Of a stretch of DNA of 64,000 nt, positions 55,734-64,000 are shown piece after piece. The notes beneath the pieces are model-generated. The model was not told the origin of the DNA. It worked only from the letters and a program-made list of their open reading frames with translations, and did not search any database. Every line of letters starts with the position of its first letter. The stretch's first letter is position 1. This DNA comes from DASTPP01 sp035762175 (GTDB lineage Bacteria; Myxococcota_A; Polyangia; Polyangiales; Polyangiaceae): assembly GCA_035762175.1 (NCBI GenBank), contig DASTPP010000148.1, positions 1 through 64,000 on the forward strand, read 5' to 3'. Made by a program: the position numbers and the translations under genes.

Positions 55734-58700
55734 ATGCTCTCGCGCCTCGTCCTCACGAGCATCCGTCACCGCTATCTGTTCGCGGGGCTGCTCGCGGCCC
55801 TGCTCGCCGTCGGCGCCGTCGCCGCCAAGCGGCTGAAGATCGACGCCATGCCCGACGTGTCGACCATTCAGGTCGACGTCATCACGCAGGCGGCCGGGCT
55901 GTCGCCGCTCGAGGTCGAGCGCACGGTGACCTTTCCGATCGAGAACGCGCTCAACGGCGTGCCGCGCGGCGTTCTCGTGCGCAGCGTCTCGCGCTTCGGC
56001 CTCTCGGCCGTGACGCTCGTGTTCGAGGACGGCACCGACGTGTGGTTCGCGCGCCAGATGGTGCTCGAGCGGCTGCGGCAGGTGCAGGGGCAGCTGCCGC
56101 CGGCGGCCGAAACGCCCGAACTCGGGCCCGTGTCGACGGGGCTCGGCACCATCTACCGCTTCGTGGTCAAGAGCGAGCAGCACTCGGCGATGCAGCTGCG
56201 CACGCTGCTCGACTGGGAGATCGTGCCCAAGTTGCGCAGCGTGCCCGGCGTCATCGAAGTCAACACGATGGGCGGCCAGCTCAAGCAGTACCAGGTCGTC
56301 GTCGACCGGGCCCGGCTCGGCGCGCACGGGCTCGGCCTCGAGGCGGTCATCGAGGCGCTGCGCAAGGCGAACCAGAACGTGGGCGGCGGCTACGTCGAGC
56401 GGCGCGGCGAGTCGTTTACCATCCGCGGCCAGGGGCTGCTGAAGAACGAGGCCGAGATCGGCGACGTGGTCGTGCGCGCCGGGCCGGGCGGCGCCGCCTT
56501 GCTGGTGCGGCACGTGGCCGACGTGCGCGTCGACGCGGCGCTGCGCTACGGGGTCATCACGCACAACGGCGAAGGCGAGGCCGTCACGGGCATCGTGATG
56601 ATGCTGCTCGGGGCCAACAGCCGCGACGTCGTGCACGCGGTCAAGGCGCGCATGGCCGAGATCGAGGCCGCCCTGCCCGCTGGCGTCCGCGTCGAGGTCG
56701 TCTACGACCGGGCCGAGTTCGTCGGGCGCACGCTCACCACGGTGGCGCACAACCTGCTCGAGGGCGTGTTGGTCGTGACCGCCGTGCTCGCGCTCATGCT
56801 CGGCACGTTGCGCGGGGCGTTCGTCGCGGCGCTAGGCATCCCGGCGTCGATGTCGGTCGCGCTCGTGGGCATGCACGCGTTCGGCATCACGGGCGACTTG
56901 ATGAGCCTCGGTGCGATCGACTTCGGCTTCTTGGTCGACGGGCCCGTCGTCATCCTGGAGGCGGTGATGGCGGTGACGGCCGGGCGCCGGCTGGCGGCCG
57001 AGGCGCGCGCCCGCGAGTACGGGCGGGCGGCCGAGCGGGTGGCCTCGCCGGTGGCCGTCTCGGTGGCCATCATCATGCTCGTGTACGTGCCCCTGCTCGC
57101 GCTCGAAGGCGTCGAGGGCAAGATGTTCCGCCCGATGGCGCTCACCATGGCCTGCGCGCTCTTCGGCGCGCTCGCGTACACGGTGCTGTTCTTCCCGGCG
57201 CTGCTCGCGCTGGCCGTGACGCCGGCGGGGGGCCACGGCCCGGGGTGGCTCGCGTCGGTCGAGGCGCTCTACGCCCGGCTCTTGCCCTGGGCGGTGCGCC
57301 GGCGGTGGGAGCTGCTCGGGGCGAGCGGGGCCGCGCTCGTCGCGACGGGCTGGGCGTTCGGCGGCGCGGGGGCCGAGTTCGTGCCGCGCATCTTCGAAGG
57401 CGACGCGGTGGTGGCGATGCGCCGCGCCCCCAGCATCGGCCTCGACGAGGCGAGAAAGCTCGACCTGGCGGCCGAGAAGGTGCTGCTCGGGTTCCCCGAG
57501 GTCGAGCAGGCGCTCGGGCAGACGGGCCGGGCCGAACTCGCCATCGACTCGGTCGGCAACGACAACACCGACATCCTCGCGCCGCTCAAGCCGCTCGCCG
57601 AGTGGACGAGCGCGGCCGACTTCGACGAGCTGTCGGAGCTCATCAAGGACCGCATCGAGACCGAGGTCCCCGGCACGTTCGTCTCGGTCTCGCAGCCCAT
57701 CGAAGACCTGACCAACCAGCTCATCAGCGGCTCGCGCGCCGACGTGTCGATCAAGCTCTTCGGCCCCGATCTCGACGAGCTCGTGCGGGCCTCGAACCTC
57801 GTCGGCGAGCGGGTGGGCCGCATCCGCGGCACGGGCGACCTGCGAATCGAGCGCGTGACGGGGCAGCCGGTCATCACGGCGACGGCCGACCGGGCGCGCA
57901 TGGCCCGCCACGGCGTCACGGTCGAGGAGGCGTTCCACGTGCTCGCCGCCGCGCGCGAGGGCGTGCGCGTCGGCGACGTGTACGAGCAGCACCGCAAGTT
58001 CGAGCTCCGCGTGCTCGAGCCGAGCGCCGAGCCGAGCGCGGCCTCGATCGGCGACCTCTTCGTGACGGCCGCCGGCGGCCGCAACGTGCCGCTGCACGAG
58101 GTCATGGCGCTCGAGGAGGGCGACGGGCCGGCGGTCGTGCGGCGCGAGAACCGCGAGCGCCTCCTGCGCATCGACGTCAACCTGCGCGGGCGCGATCTCT
58201 TGTCCTGGGTCGGCGAGGCCAAGCGCGCCGTGGCCGCCGACGTGCCGCTCAAGAGCGGCTACCGCGTCGAGTGGGGCGGGCAGTTCGAGAACTTCGAGCG
58301 CGCCTCGGCCCGCCTCGCGGTGGTCGTGCCGGCCGTGGTGGGCATCATCCTCGGCATGCTCTTCGGGATGTTCAAAAACGCCCGCTTCGCCCTCGCCGTC
58401 TTCGCCATGGTGCCCTTCGCCGCCACCGGAGGCATGCTCGGGCTGCTGGCGCGAGGGCTGCCGTTCAGCCTGCCGGCCGCGGTCGGCTTCATCGCCCTCG
58501 GGGGCCTGTCGGTGCTCAACGGGGTGGTGATCGCGAACGAGGTGCGGCGCCGCCGCGTCGAAGGCGCGTCGCTCGCCGACGCGATCGAGGGCGGGGCGCT
58601 GCACTCGACGCGGGCGGTGCTCACGACGGGCGCGGTGGCGGCGCTGGGCTTCCTGCCGATGGCGCTCTCGCAGGGGGCGGGCGCCGAGGTGCAGCGACCG

Positions 58701-58865
58701 CTCGCCACGGTGGTCATCGTCGGCATCGGGCTGAGCACGGCGCTCACGCTGCTGCTCCTGCCGGGCGCATTGGCCGTGGCCCTGCGGGGCTGGGCGCCCG
58801 CGCCGGCGGGAAACGTCGGGCCGGCGAGTGACGCCGGCGCGCCCGAACCGGCGCCGGCGGAGTGA
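55734..58865 (+). CDS. CusA/CzcA-type heavy metal RND efflux pump
   Basis: Encodes 1043 aa with twelve helices. Heavy metal RND features: opening LSRLVLTSIRHRYLF...MPDVSTIQVDVITQAAGLSPLEVERTVTFPIE, and helix 4 LMSLGAIDFGFLVDGPVVILE, the DFG..VDG motif that marks CzcA/CusA rather than drug pumps. It would export metal cations from periplasm or cytoplasm. No membrane fusion protein or outer membrane channel is next to it; a TSP3/beta-barrel protein begins 4 bp after its stop. The likely regulator lies upstream with a palindromic site in between. Confidence 0.9.
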   Translation: MLSRLVLTSIRHRYLFAGLLAALLAVGAVAAKRLKIDAMPDVSTIQVDVITQAAGLSPLEVERTVTFPIENALNGVPRGVLVRSVSRFGLSAVTLVFEDGTDVWFARQMVLERLRQVQGQLPPAAETPELGPVSTGLGTIYRFVVKSEQHSAMQLRTLLDWEIVPKLRSVPGVIEVNTMGGQLKQYQVVVDRARLGAHGLGLEAVIEALRKANQNVGGGYVERRGESFTIRGQGLLKNEAEIGDVVVRAGPGGAALLVRHVADVRVDAALRYGVITHNGEGEAVTGIVMMLLGANSRDVVHAVKARMAEIEAALPAGVRVEVVYDRAEFVGRTLTTVAHNLLEGVLVVTAVLALMLGTLRGAFVAALGIPASMSVALVGMHAFGITGDLMSLGAIDFGFLVDGPVVILEAVMAVTAGRRLAAEARAREYGRAAERVASPVAVSVAIIMLVYVPLLALEGVEGKMFRPMALTMACALFGALAYTVLFFPALLALAVTPAGGHGPGWLASVEALYARLLPWAVRRRWELLGASGAALVATGWAFGGAGAEFVPRIFEGDAVVAMRRAPSIGLDEARKLDLAAEKVLLGFPEVEQALGQTGRAELAIDSVGNDNTDILAPLKPLAEWTSAADFDELSELIKDRIETEVPGTFVSVSQPIEDLTNQLISGSRADVSIKLFGPDLDELVRASNLVGERVGRIRGTGDLRIERVTGQPVITATADRARMARHGVTVEEAFHVLAAAREGVRVGDVYEQHRKFELRVLEPSAEPSAASIGDLFVTAAGGRNVPLHEVMALEEGDGPAVVRRENRERLLRIDVNLRGRDLLSWVGEAKRAVAADVPLKSGYRVEWGGQFENFERASARLAVVVPAVVGIILGMLFGMFKNARFALAVFAMVPFAATGGMLGLLARGLPFSLPAAVGFIALGGLSVLNGVVIANEVRRRRVEGASLADAIEGGALHSTRAVLTTGAVAALGFLPMALSQGAGAEVQRPLATVVIVGIGLSTALTLLLLPGALAVALRGWAPAPAGNVGPASDAGAPEPAPAE

Positions 58866-58869
58866 CACG

Positions 58870-60204
58870 ATGGGCGCGCTCGGTACGAAGCGGCCTGCGG
58901 CCGAGCGCGCCCCGGCGGGGGCCGCCCCCGGGCCGGCGGGGAGCGCTTCGGGACGGCACCGGGCGTGGGTCGGCGGGCTCGCGTCGCTCGCCCTCGTCGC
59001 GTCCGCGGGCCTGGCCCAACGGTCGGCGATCCGCTGCTGGGTCCCGGGGCCGACGCTCGCCATTCGCGCGCCCGAGCCGTCGCGCGCCGATAACGATCGA
59101 CGGGATAGCGACTGCGACGGCCTGTCCGACGCGGAAGAGTTCGCGTCCGGTGCGGCCGGCGCCGGCACCGATCCGGGCGACTGGGACACCGACGGCGACG
59201 GCGTCGCGGACGGCGTCGAGCTGGGGCGGGCCGCGCCCGTCGACGCGGCGTGCGCGACGACATGGGTCGACGCCGACCCGACCACCCGGACCGACCCCAC
59301 GTCGCCCGATAGCGACGGCGATGCGTTGCCCGACGGGCTCGAAGACCGAAACGGCAATGGCCGCGTCGACCCGGGCGAGACCGACCCGGGCGAGCTCGAC
59401 ACCGACGGCGACGGGCTGCCCGACGGCGCCGAAGACCGCAACGGCAACGCGCGGCTCGACGCCGGCGAAACCAGCCCGCTGCGGCCCGACACCGACGGCG
59501 ACGGCCAGGCCGACGGCGTCGAAGTCGCACGCGGCACCGACCCGAGGCGCCCCGACGCGATCGCCTTTCCCGAGCCCATGGTCTACGATCTCGTGCGGGG
59601 CCTGGGCGCGCACCGCGGCGAGTTCGAGGCGAACGTGCTGTTTCAGGCGGCACCGTCGCGCCGGCTCGGAGGCCTACTTTGGTCGCCCGAGGTCGAGTAC
59701 GCCTTCGCCGAAGGGCACGCCCTCGAGCTTGAGGTGCCGATGGCGTCCGGCAAGCTCCACGCCTTGAAGTTCGGCGCCCAGGGCACGCTCGGCGCGAGCC
59801 ATCGGCTCGGGGCCGCTCACGGGTGGCAGGGCCTCGTCGAATACGTCCCCGCCGAGAAGGGCTGGCTCGGGTCGCTGACGCACGTCGGCGCCTTGCGGCT
59901 CGGCGGCCCGTGGTCGGCCGTGACGATCGTCGGGGCGCAGTACGATCGCAAGCCCCTCGCCGGAGAGCGCGCCCTGCGCCTCGTGGCGAACGCGAGCGTA
60001 TTTGCCGAATCGAACGCGCAGCTCACCTGGGGCCTCGAGGGGAACCTGAGAGCCGGCGGCCCGGGCCGCCTCGACTGGCTCGTGATGCCGCAGGCGCACG
60101 TGCAGTTGCGCCCCAAATGGCGCCTACAGGCCGGCCTGGGCGTAGGTCGAGCCGACGAGCGCGTCGACCTGGTCGGCGCGAGTCGACTCGTCGTCGAACT
60201 CTGA
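58870..60204 (+). CDS. TSP3-repeat protein with C-terminal beta-barrel-like domain
   Basis: 444 aa. N terminus has a basic region and a hydrophobic stretch (VGGLASLALVASAGLAQ). Residues about 75-230 are TSP3-type calcium repeats: DSDCDGLSDAEEF, DTDGDGVADGVEL, DSDGDALPDGLED, DTDGDGLPDGAED, DTDGDGQADGVEV. Residues 240-444 have alternating strands (EFEANVLFQAAP, EVEYAFAEGHALELEVPM, WGLEGNLRAG) ending in VVEL, as in outer membrane barrels. It starts 4 bp after the RND stop, so it is probably cotranscribed. It may be an outer membrane partner of the pump, which lacks CusC; that is inference. Confidence 0.65.
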   Translation: MGALGTKRPAAERAPAGAAPGPAGSASGRHRAWVGGLASLALVASAGLAQRSAIRCWVPGPTLAIRAPEPSRADNDRRDSDCDGLSDAEEFASGAAGAGTDPGDWDTDGDGVADGVELGRAAPVDAACATTWVDADPTTRTDPTSPDSDGDALPDGLEDRNGNGRVDPGETDPGELDTDGDGLPDGAEDRNGNARLDAGETSPLRPDTDGDGQADGVEVARGTDPRRPDAIAFPEPMVYDLVRGLGAHRGEFEANVLFQAAPSRRLGGLLWSPEVEYAFAEGHALELEVPMASGKLHALKFGAQGTLGASHRLGAAHGWQGLVEYVPAEKGWLGSLTHVGALRLGGPWSAVTIVGAQYDRKPLAGERALRLVANASVFAESNAQLTWGLEGNLRAGGPGRLDWLVMPQAHVQLRPKWRLQAGLGVGRADERVDLVGASRLVVEL

Positions 60205-60383
60205 ACCAGCGACTTTCTCATGGCCCCCTGCTCGCACTGCCTACCGCCGAACGAGGCGCAGGCACGCCCGCCACGCCCGAGCTCGTCCCCGGTTCGGGCA
60301 CGAAAGAATGAGCCCTCAATCTCGACGCTCACGCGGCAGCGTCTGCCGTGCCGAACGTCTCGTCGCTCCGGAGCGGAGATGTC

Positions 60384-61682
60384 ATGCGCGCGAAAGTACT
60401 CCTGGCTACCGCGGCCACCCTGGTGGCGTTCGTGATCATCTTCCTTGACGCCACGCTGGCGCTCGAGGGGCATGGCTGGCCGCCCGGCGTTCCGCTCTCT
60501 GTGCTCGCGCTGCCGTTGCTGGCCGCGGCCCATCGGCTCCTGCCGCCGACTTCGCCCGTACCGGGCGTGCCACTTGCGCCCTCGGCGGCCGTGACGGGCC
60601 GAGAAGTTCGGCCGCTCTGCCTTCCGCGCCCGCGCCCCCCAGCCGGCAACGAGGAGCGGGGTGTGGCACATGCTTCCGTCGCTGGCGGCCGAGCGAGGCG
60701 GTGCGAGCGCGCCCTCGCCGGCCTCGCCTTCTTCTGGGCGTTGTCCTTCTCGAGCTCATGGTTCGTAGCGGCCGCGCTACGCGTCCTCGGGTTCACGGCC
60801 GAGACGACGTCCCTAGGCCCGCGCCTTTTCGCGACATCGCTTCTGTTCGCGCTGACCATGGGCTGGCAGCCCCTCGTGGCGGTGTGGGCGGTACGGCGCT
60901 GGGTCGACCCATCGGACGCACCTGGTCTCGGACTGCGCCGAGCCCCCTGGTCGTTTACCGTCGTCGGGGGCGTCGCCGCCCTCGGCGTCACTGCGCTCGC
61001 GGCGCTCGTGGCGGCGCTCGCCGCCGCCCTCGGTCTCGGGAGCGCCCCGTTGCTGCACGGCGACGCGACCGCCGGCTTTGCCGCCGACGTCCGCCCGGCC
61101 TGGGCGCTCGCGTCACTCGCGCTCACCTTCTTCGGCACCCTCGTACTCGTCTGGGCGCAATCGCTCGCCGAGGAGGTCGCCTGGCGGGGCTACGTCTTGC
61201 CACGGATGATGGAGCGACTGGGCGCCTGGCGCGGCCTGGTCTCGCACGGTGCGGCCTGGGGGCTCTGGTACGCGCCGGTCCTGTTCTTCGCAACCTACGA
61301 GCCGCTCGCCCCCTCGACGTCGCTCGGCCGCAGCGCGGGCTTCGTGCTGACGTGCGTCCTCCTCGGCACGCTGCTCGGGTGGCTCCGGCTCGCCGCACGG
61401 AGCTTGGTGCCCGCCGTCGTTACGAACGCCGTCCTGACGCTCGCGGCGGGCCTCCCCTCCTTCGTGCACGGTCTGGACGCCGGACTGCGCTCGGCCGCGC
61501 TCGGCCCCGCCGGCTGGCTCGTACTGCTCGCTACGATCGGCGGGCTATCGCTCTCGAGGTGGCGCTCGGCTGTGCGGCCCCCGCCCCCGCTCGCCCCCCT
61601 GTCTGGCGTGAGGCCGGCGCCGCACGCCCTCGTGGTGATCCTTCCGCCGGGAGCGGCCCTGCCAAACCGCCACCTGAACTGA
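60384..61682 (+). CDS. CPBP-family intramembrane metalloprotease
   Basis: 432 aa from ATG 60384 behind GGAGCGGAG. About eight membrane segments. The CPBP (CAAX protease) signature is clear: SLAEEVAWRGYVLPRMMERLG (E263, E264, R268) and SHGAAWGLWYAPVLF (H288), with a further VVTNAVLTLAAG segment. Members cleave membrane peptides or process bacteriocin-like and prenylated substrates. The stretch at residues 50-110 is a Pro/Arg-rich cytoplasmic linker. Substrate unknown. Confidence 0.82.
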   Translation: MRAKVLLATAATLVAFVIIFLDATLALEGHGWPPGVPLSVLALPLLAAAHRLLPPTSPVPGVPLAPSAAVTGREVRPLCLPRPRPPAGNEERGVAHASVAGGRARRCERALAGLAFFWALSFSSSWFVAAALRVLGFTAETTSLGPRLFATSLLFALTMGWQPLVAVWAVRRWVDPSDAPGLGLRRAPWSFTVVGGVAALGVTALAALVAALAAALGLGSAPLLHGDATAGFAADVRPAWALASLALTFFGTLVLVWAQSLAEEVAWRGYVLPRMMERLGAWRGLVSHGAAWGLWYAPVLFFATYEPLAPSTSLGRSAGFVLTCVLLGTLLGWLRLAARSLVPAVVTNAVLTLAAGLPSFVHGLDAGLRSAALGPAGWLVLLATIGGLSLSRWRSAVRPPPPLAPLSGVRPAPHALVVILPPGAALPNRHLN

Positions 61683-61852
61683 AACACTCGCGCGCGCCGC
61701 CGCCGACTTCGGCCGGGGGCGCGCCCGCCCGCGCAGCGATTCGCGCCCTCGAGCCCTGGTATCGAGATTGCCTGATGCACCCTTTGAAAGATACGTCCGG
61801 ACGCCGCCCCCAGGCGTAGCCGAGGGCCGCGCCCGGGAGGAGACCATACCTT

Positions 61853-62668
61853 ATGCCCGCACCCGCACTGTTCAGGACCGACGACGAAATCTTCGCCCCG
61901 CGACCCTTGCTCGGGTGGCTGGGTTTTTCGCTGACCGCCGGCTGGGTAAATGCGAGCGCCTTCTTGGCCTGCCGCAACTTCATCAGCCACGTAACGGGCA
62001 TGGTGACGAGCCTCGCGCTCGACCTGCCCCGGCTGACGCTGGCTCTCGAGTCCGTGCTCGTGCTCGGCGCGTTCTTGTCCGGCGCGGCGATCGCGGTGCT
62101 GGCGGCCGAGACGTGGCGCGCGCGGCGGCGAATGGCATTCGCTCTGCCCCTGTGGCTCGCGCTCGCGTTGCTCGTCGGGGTCGCCTTGGCCGGGCGCGCC
62201 GGTCTGTTCGGCGAATTCGGCTCGTCGACGAGCGAGGAGGCCGCCCAGGTGAGTCTCGCGATGCTTGGTGCGCTCGCGGCGGCGATGGGCCTGCTCAACG
62301 CGTCGGTCGCGTTGGCGACAGCGAACGCGATTCGGTCCACACACCTGACCGGCCCCGCGACCGATCTGGCGGGCAACCTCGTCCGCGCCGCCCTGGGCTC
62401 GGACGAAGCCAGCTCGCGCGAGCTCCGGTGGGCGTCGTTGCGCGCGGCGAAGCTCGTCGCCTTCGCGACTGGCGGCGTGGTCGCGGCGGCTTGCGCCGAG
62501 CGGCTGCGCTATGATTTGTTCCTGTTGGCCGCCGTGGCGCTCGCGGCCGCGCTCGGCCTGACGGCCGCCCCCCCGACGAGCCACGCACCGCCGCGGGGTC
62601 CGGGCGGCGCGGCGTTGACGGTGAAGCCCCGACCGACGGCGCGTAGCCCGGGTGCCGCAACTCGGTAG
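61853..62668 (+). CDS. DUF1275 (YoaK-like) membrane protein
   Basis: 271 aa with six hydrophobic segments. The N terminus has LLGWLGFSLTAGWVNASAFLACRNFISHVTGMVTSLALDL, the DUF1275 signature (AGxVNAxxFL...SHVTGxxT). GLLNASVALATANAIRSTHLTGPATDLAGN repeats the same pattern, as usual for this family of two related halves. GGAGGAG lies upstream of ATG 61853. Family function unknown. Tail after about 240 is Pro/Arg-rich. Confidence 0.85.
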   Translation: MPAPALFRTDDEIFAPRPLLGWLGFSLTAGWVNASAFLACRNFISHVTGMVTSLALDLPRLTLALESVLVLGAFLSGAAIAVLAAETWRARRRMAFALPLWLALALLVGVALAGRAGLFGEFGSSTSEEAAQVSLAMLGALAAAMGLLNASVALATANAIRSTHLTGPATDLAGNLVRAALGSDEASSRELRWASLRAAKLVAFATGGVVAAACAERLRYDLFLLAAVALAAALGLTAAPPTSHAPPRGPGGAALTVKPRPTARSPGAATR

Positions 62669-62839
62669 GGTGGGCGGCTCAGGCCCGGCAAGCGCGAGCA
62701 CCATGCCGGCGGACGGGTGACCGGCTGGGCGCTTCGGCTCGCGCGGATGTGCCGAACGTGCCGAGAAGCGCAGGGGCATTTCGGAGCGGCAGCGTCGGGC
62801 GTTCGTTTTGCCGCCGTCAAATGAAGCCAGGCCATTGCT

Positions 62840-63180
62840 ATGCGCGACGGCGACCGGCATCGCGGCCGGCCTCGCCGCGGGCGGGCTACTCGGCACCGTG
62901 CTGGCGAGCTACGCCGCGGCGCGCCTCGGCGTGGTCGCCCTGCCGGCCGGCGTCGTCTGGCGGGGTGCTCGTCGCCGGCATCGGCTTCACGACGGCCATC
63001 TCCATGGCCGGCCTCGCCTTCGAGACCGAGGCGCTCTTGCAGGCCTCGAAGCTCGCCCTGCTCGTCGGCTCGGCGCTCGCGGCCGTCGCGGCCCGCTCGT
63101 CGGGCGGACGAGGGCCGCCGCGCCCGACGCCGGGGCCACGGTCCCCGCCGCCGGGGCCGAAACGTCGTCCGAGCGCTGGG
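62840..63180 (+). pseudogene. Broken 3' fragment of an nhaA gene
   Basis: This stretch is a degraded copy of the last third of an nhaA gene, close to 52861-53191: LGTVLASYAAARLGVVALPAGVVWRG in one frame, a gap of about 17 bases, then LVAGIGFTTAISMAGLAFETEALLQASKLALLVGSALAA in another. The C-terminal Ala-rich region continues to GAETSSER-type codons, but the stop has become TGG, so it runs on. The 5' two thirds are missing. DNA identity to the intact copy is high, suggesting duplication or a lost close paralogue. Confidence 0.8.
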
Positions 63181-63385
63181 CGGCCCCGCGCGGGCGTCAC
63201 GTGGCCGGCGCGCCGGCCTTCGGACGTCGGGCGTTCGCGAAGGGGCCTGTCGGCTCGCTCGTGGCCCGGTGCGCGCGTCGCCGTCCCGCGCGGGCGTCGG
63301 CGAGGCCCTCGTTCGAGCCTCCGTCGCTCGGGCGCGTCCGGGCGAGCGCCGGCGTTGGCGCCTAGCACGCGGGGCGGGTGGCGCT

Positions 63386-63760
63386 ATGGTTAGGGCGGTG
63401 GCGCCCCCGCCGGCGAGCTCATGCCGATGGCCAGCACCCGGCCTTGGTAGCCCGCCCGCGACACGTGAGACGATCGTCAGCCTCCGGGCAGTTCGCGCCG
63501 CCCGCGGCGCCGGCTGCCCCGCCGCGGAGGACGAGCTCATCGGGCTCTGGCCCGAGGGCCGGCGTGGGCCGGAAGCGACGAGGGGGCGAGCCTTGGACCC
63601 GGCCGTCGTTACCCTGCTAGCAGCCGGCGTGCTCGGGGCGGGCGTCTCGGCCGCACTCCGTCTCTGGGAGCTCGGCACCGCCCCGGCCCTCGACCGGGCC
63701 TGGACCGAGGCGGCGCGCCGCGTCGGCGGGCGGGTGTTCGTCGAGCCGCCGACCTTTTAG
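63386..63760 (+). CDS. Hypothetical protein with one membrane segment
   Basis: 124 aa from ATG 63386. Middle residues 75-92 (AVVTLLAAGVLGAGVSAAL) form one hydrophobic helix; the rest is charged, ending VGGRVFVEPPTF. No family recognised and no clear Shine-Dalgarno sequence. Its TAG overlaps the stop of the convergent transposase by 2 bp. Could be a remnant. Confidence 0.4.
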   Translation: MVRAVAPPPASSCRWPAPGLGSPPATRETIVSLRAVRAARGAGCPAAEDELIGLWPEGRRGPEATRGRALDPAVVTLLAAGVLGAGVSAALRLWELGTAPALDRAWTEAARRVGGRVFVEPPTF

Positions 63761-64000
63761 AGCCACCCCTTTAAACGCGGTCTTTTCTCGTCGTCGACCG
63801 TCCCTGCGGCGAGCACGCGGGCGGTGGCGACCTGCCGGCGTACTTCGCTCGCCGGGACGTAGCCTTTCTTCTTCCTTGGCTTCGGCTCGCGCGGGTGCTT
63901 GCGCAACGTCCGCGGGTCGACCTTTCGGGCCATCGTCAGGAGCGTGCGCGCGAACGCCTCCTCGCTTTGGCCGGCGTACCGCGCCCAGTACGCCTCGGGC
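63757..64000 (-). mobile_element. C-terminal part of an IS4-type transposase (cut by window edge)
   Basis: Reverse frame entering from the right edge: PEAYWARYAGQSEEAFART, then HPREPKPRKKKGYVPASEV, RRQVATARVLAAG and a Lys/Arg tail to TAA at 63759-63757. The HP.xPKPxKKK...HVATARxLA-like ending recalls IS4-family transposases. The protein would continue beyond 64000. I cannot see terminal inverted repeats. Confidence 0.55.

Noticed and set aside
55646..58831. A 1061-codon frame overlapping the CusA/CzcA pump in another frame
   Set aside because: It is Arg/Ala low-complexity; the pump frame holds the conserved RND sequence.

Overview
The window is very GC-rich DNA (clearly above two thirds G+C by eye, with strong G/C at third codon positions). 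It carries TSP3-repeat OmpA lipoproteins, a TSP3/beta-barrel protein, paired DUF5985 membrane proteins, a sigma-54 activator with a cognate-looking promoter, and many stress and ion-transport genes. This mixture suggests a member of the Myxococcota (former Deltaproteobacteria). That is inference from gene content; there is no rRNA or other taxonomic marker here.

Region by region. (1) 1-4.8 kb: phage-derived block with the end of an unrecognised protein, a CxxC protein, a glycosyltransferase, a lysis-like cassette (lytic transglycosylase, holin-like protein, tiny membrane protein) and a divergent P22-type antirepressor behind a perfect 29-bp palindrome. (2) 4.8-13.9 kb: foreign, much more AT-rich segment dominated by one 2117-aa gene on the minus strand (PD-(D/E)xK nuclease-like head, long TPR region, PIN-like centre, unassigned C-terminal half). 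A decayed IS66-type accessory gene borders its 3' side and nearly 2 kb without convincing genes borders its 5' side. This gene is the best candidate for an undescribed conflict/defence protein. (3) 13.9-28.6 kb: DUF2892-type membrane proteins, a region-4-only sigma protein coupled to an ECF sigma factor, a phospholipase D remnant, FtsH, a DUF1622 gene broken by one amber codon, a CPA1 Na+/H+ antiporter, then a minus-strand run of histidine kinase, NtrC-type regulator, ClC channel, Lgt paralogue and trehalose-6-phosphate synthase. (4) 28.7-36.6 kb: divergent, translationally coupled tripartite RND efflux operon running in frame through a UspA domain into a TSP3-OmpA lipoprotein. A -24/-12 promoter and NtrC-like inverted repeats lie in the divergent gap. 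(5) 36.7-49.9 kb: winged-helix protein plus two DUF5985 proteins, NhaA with an RCK_C tail, coiled-coil lipoprotein, UspA, OmpA lipoprotein, MscS channel, GH15 hydrolase, ribosome hibernation factor and a PAS/GAF histidine kinase. (6) 50-64 kb: DUF2254 protein, second NhaA, a divergent CopR/CusR-like two-component system with two matching operator palindromes, a CusA/CzcA pump, TSP3/beta-barrel protein, CPBP protease, DUF1275 protein, a third but ruined nhaA fragment, and a partial IS4-type transposase at the edge.

Together regions 3-6 look like an ion-homeostasis and envelope-stress neighbourhood: sodium/proton antiport, chloride transport, mechanosensitive release, trehalose synthesis, metal or drug efflux, universal stress proteins and ribosome hibernation. 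Two antiporter genes from different families share a long conserved leader motif, which points to a common ion-responsive control element. Several genes are degraded or have lost stop codons, so the region is also being remodelled.
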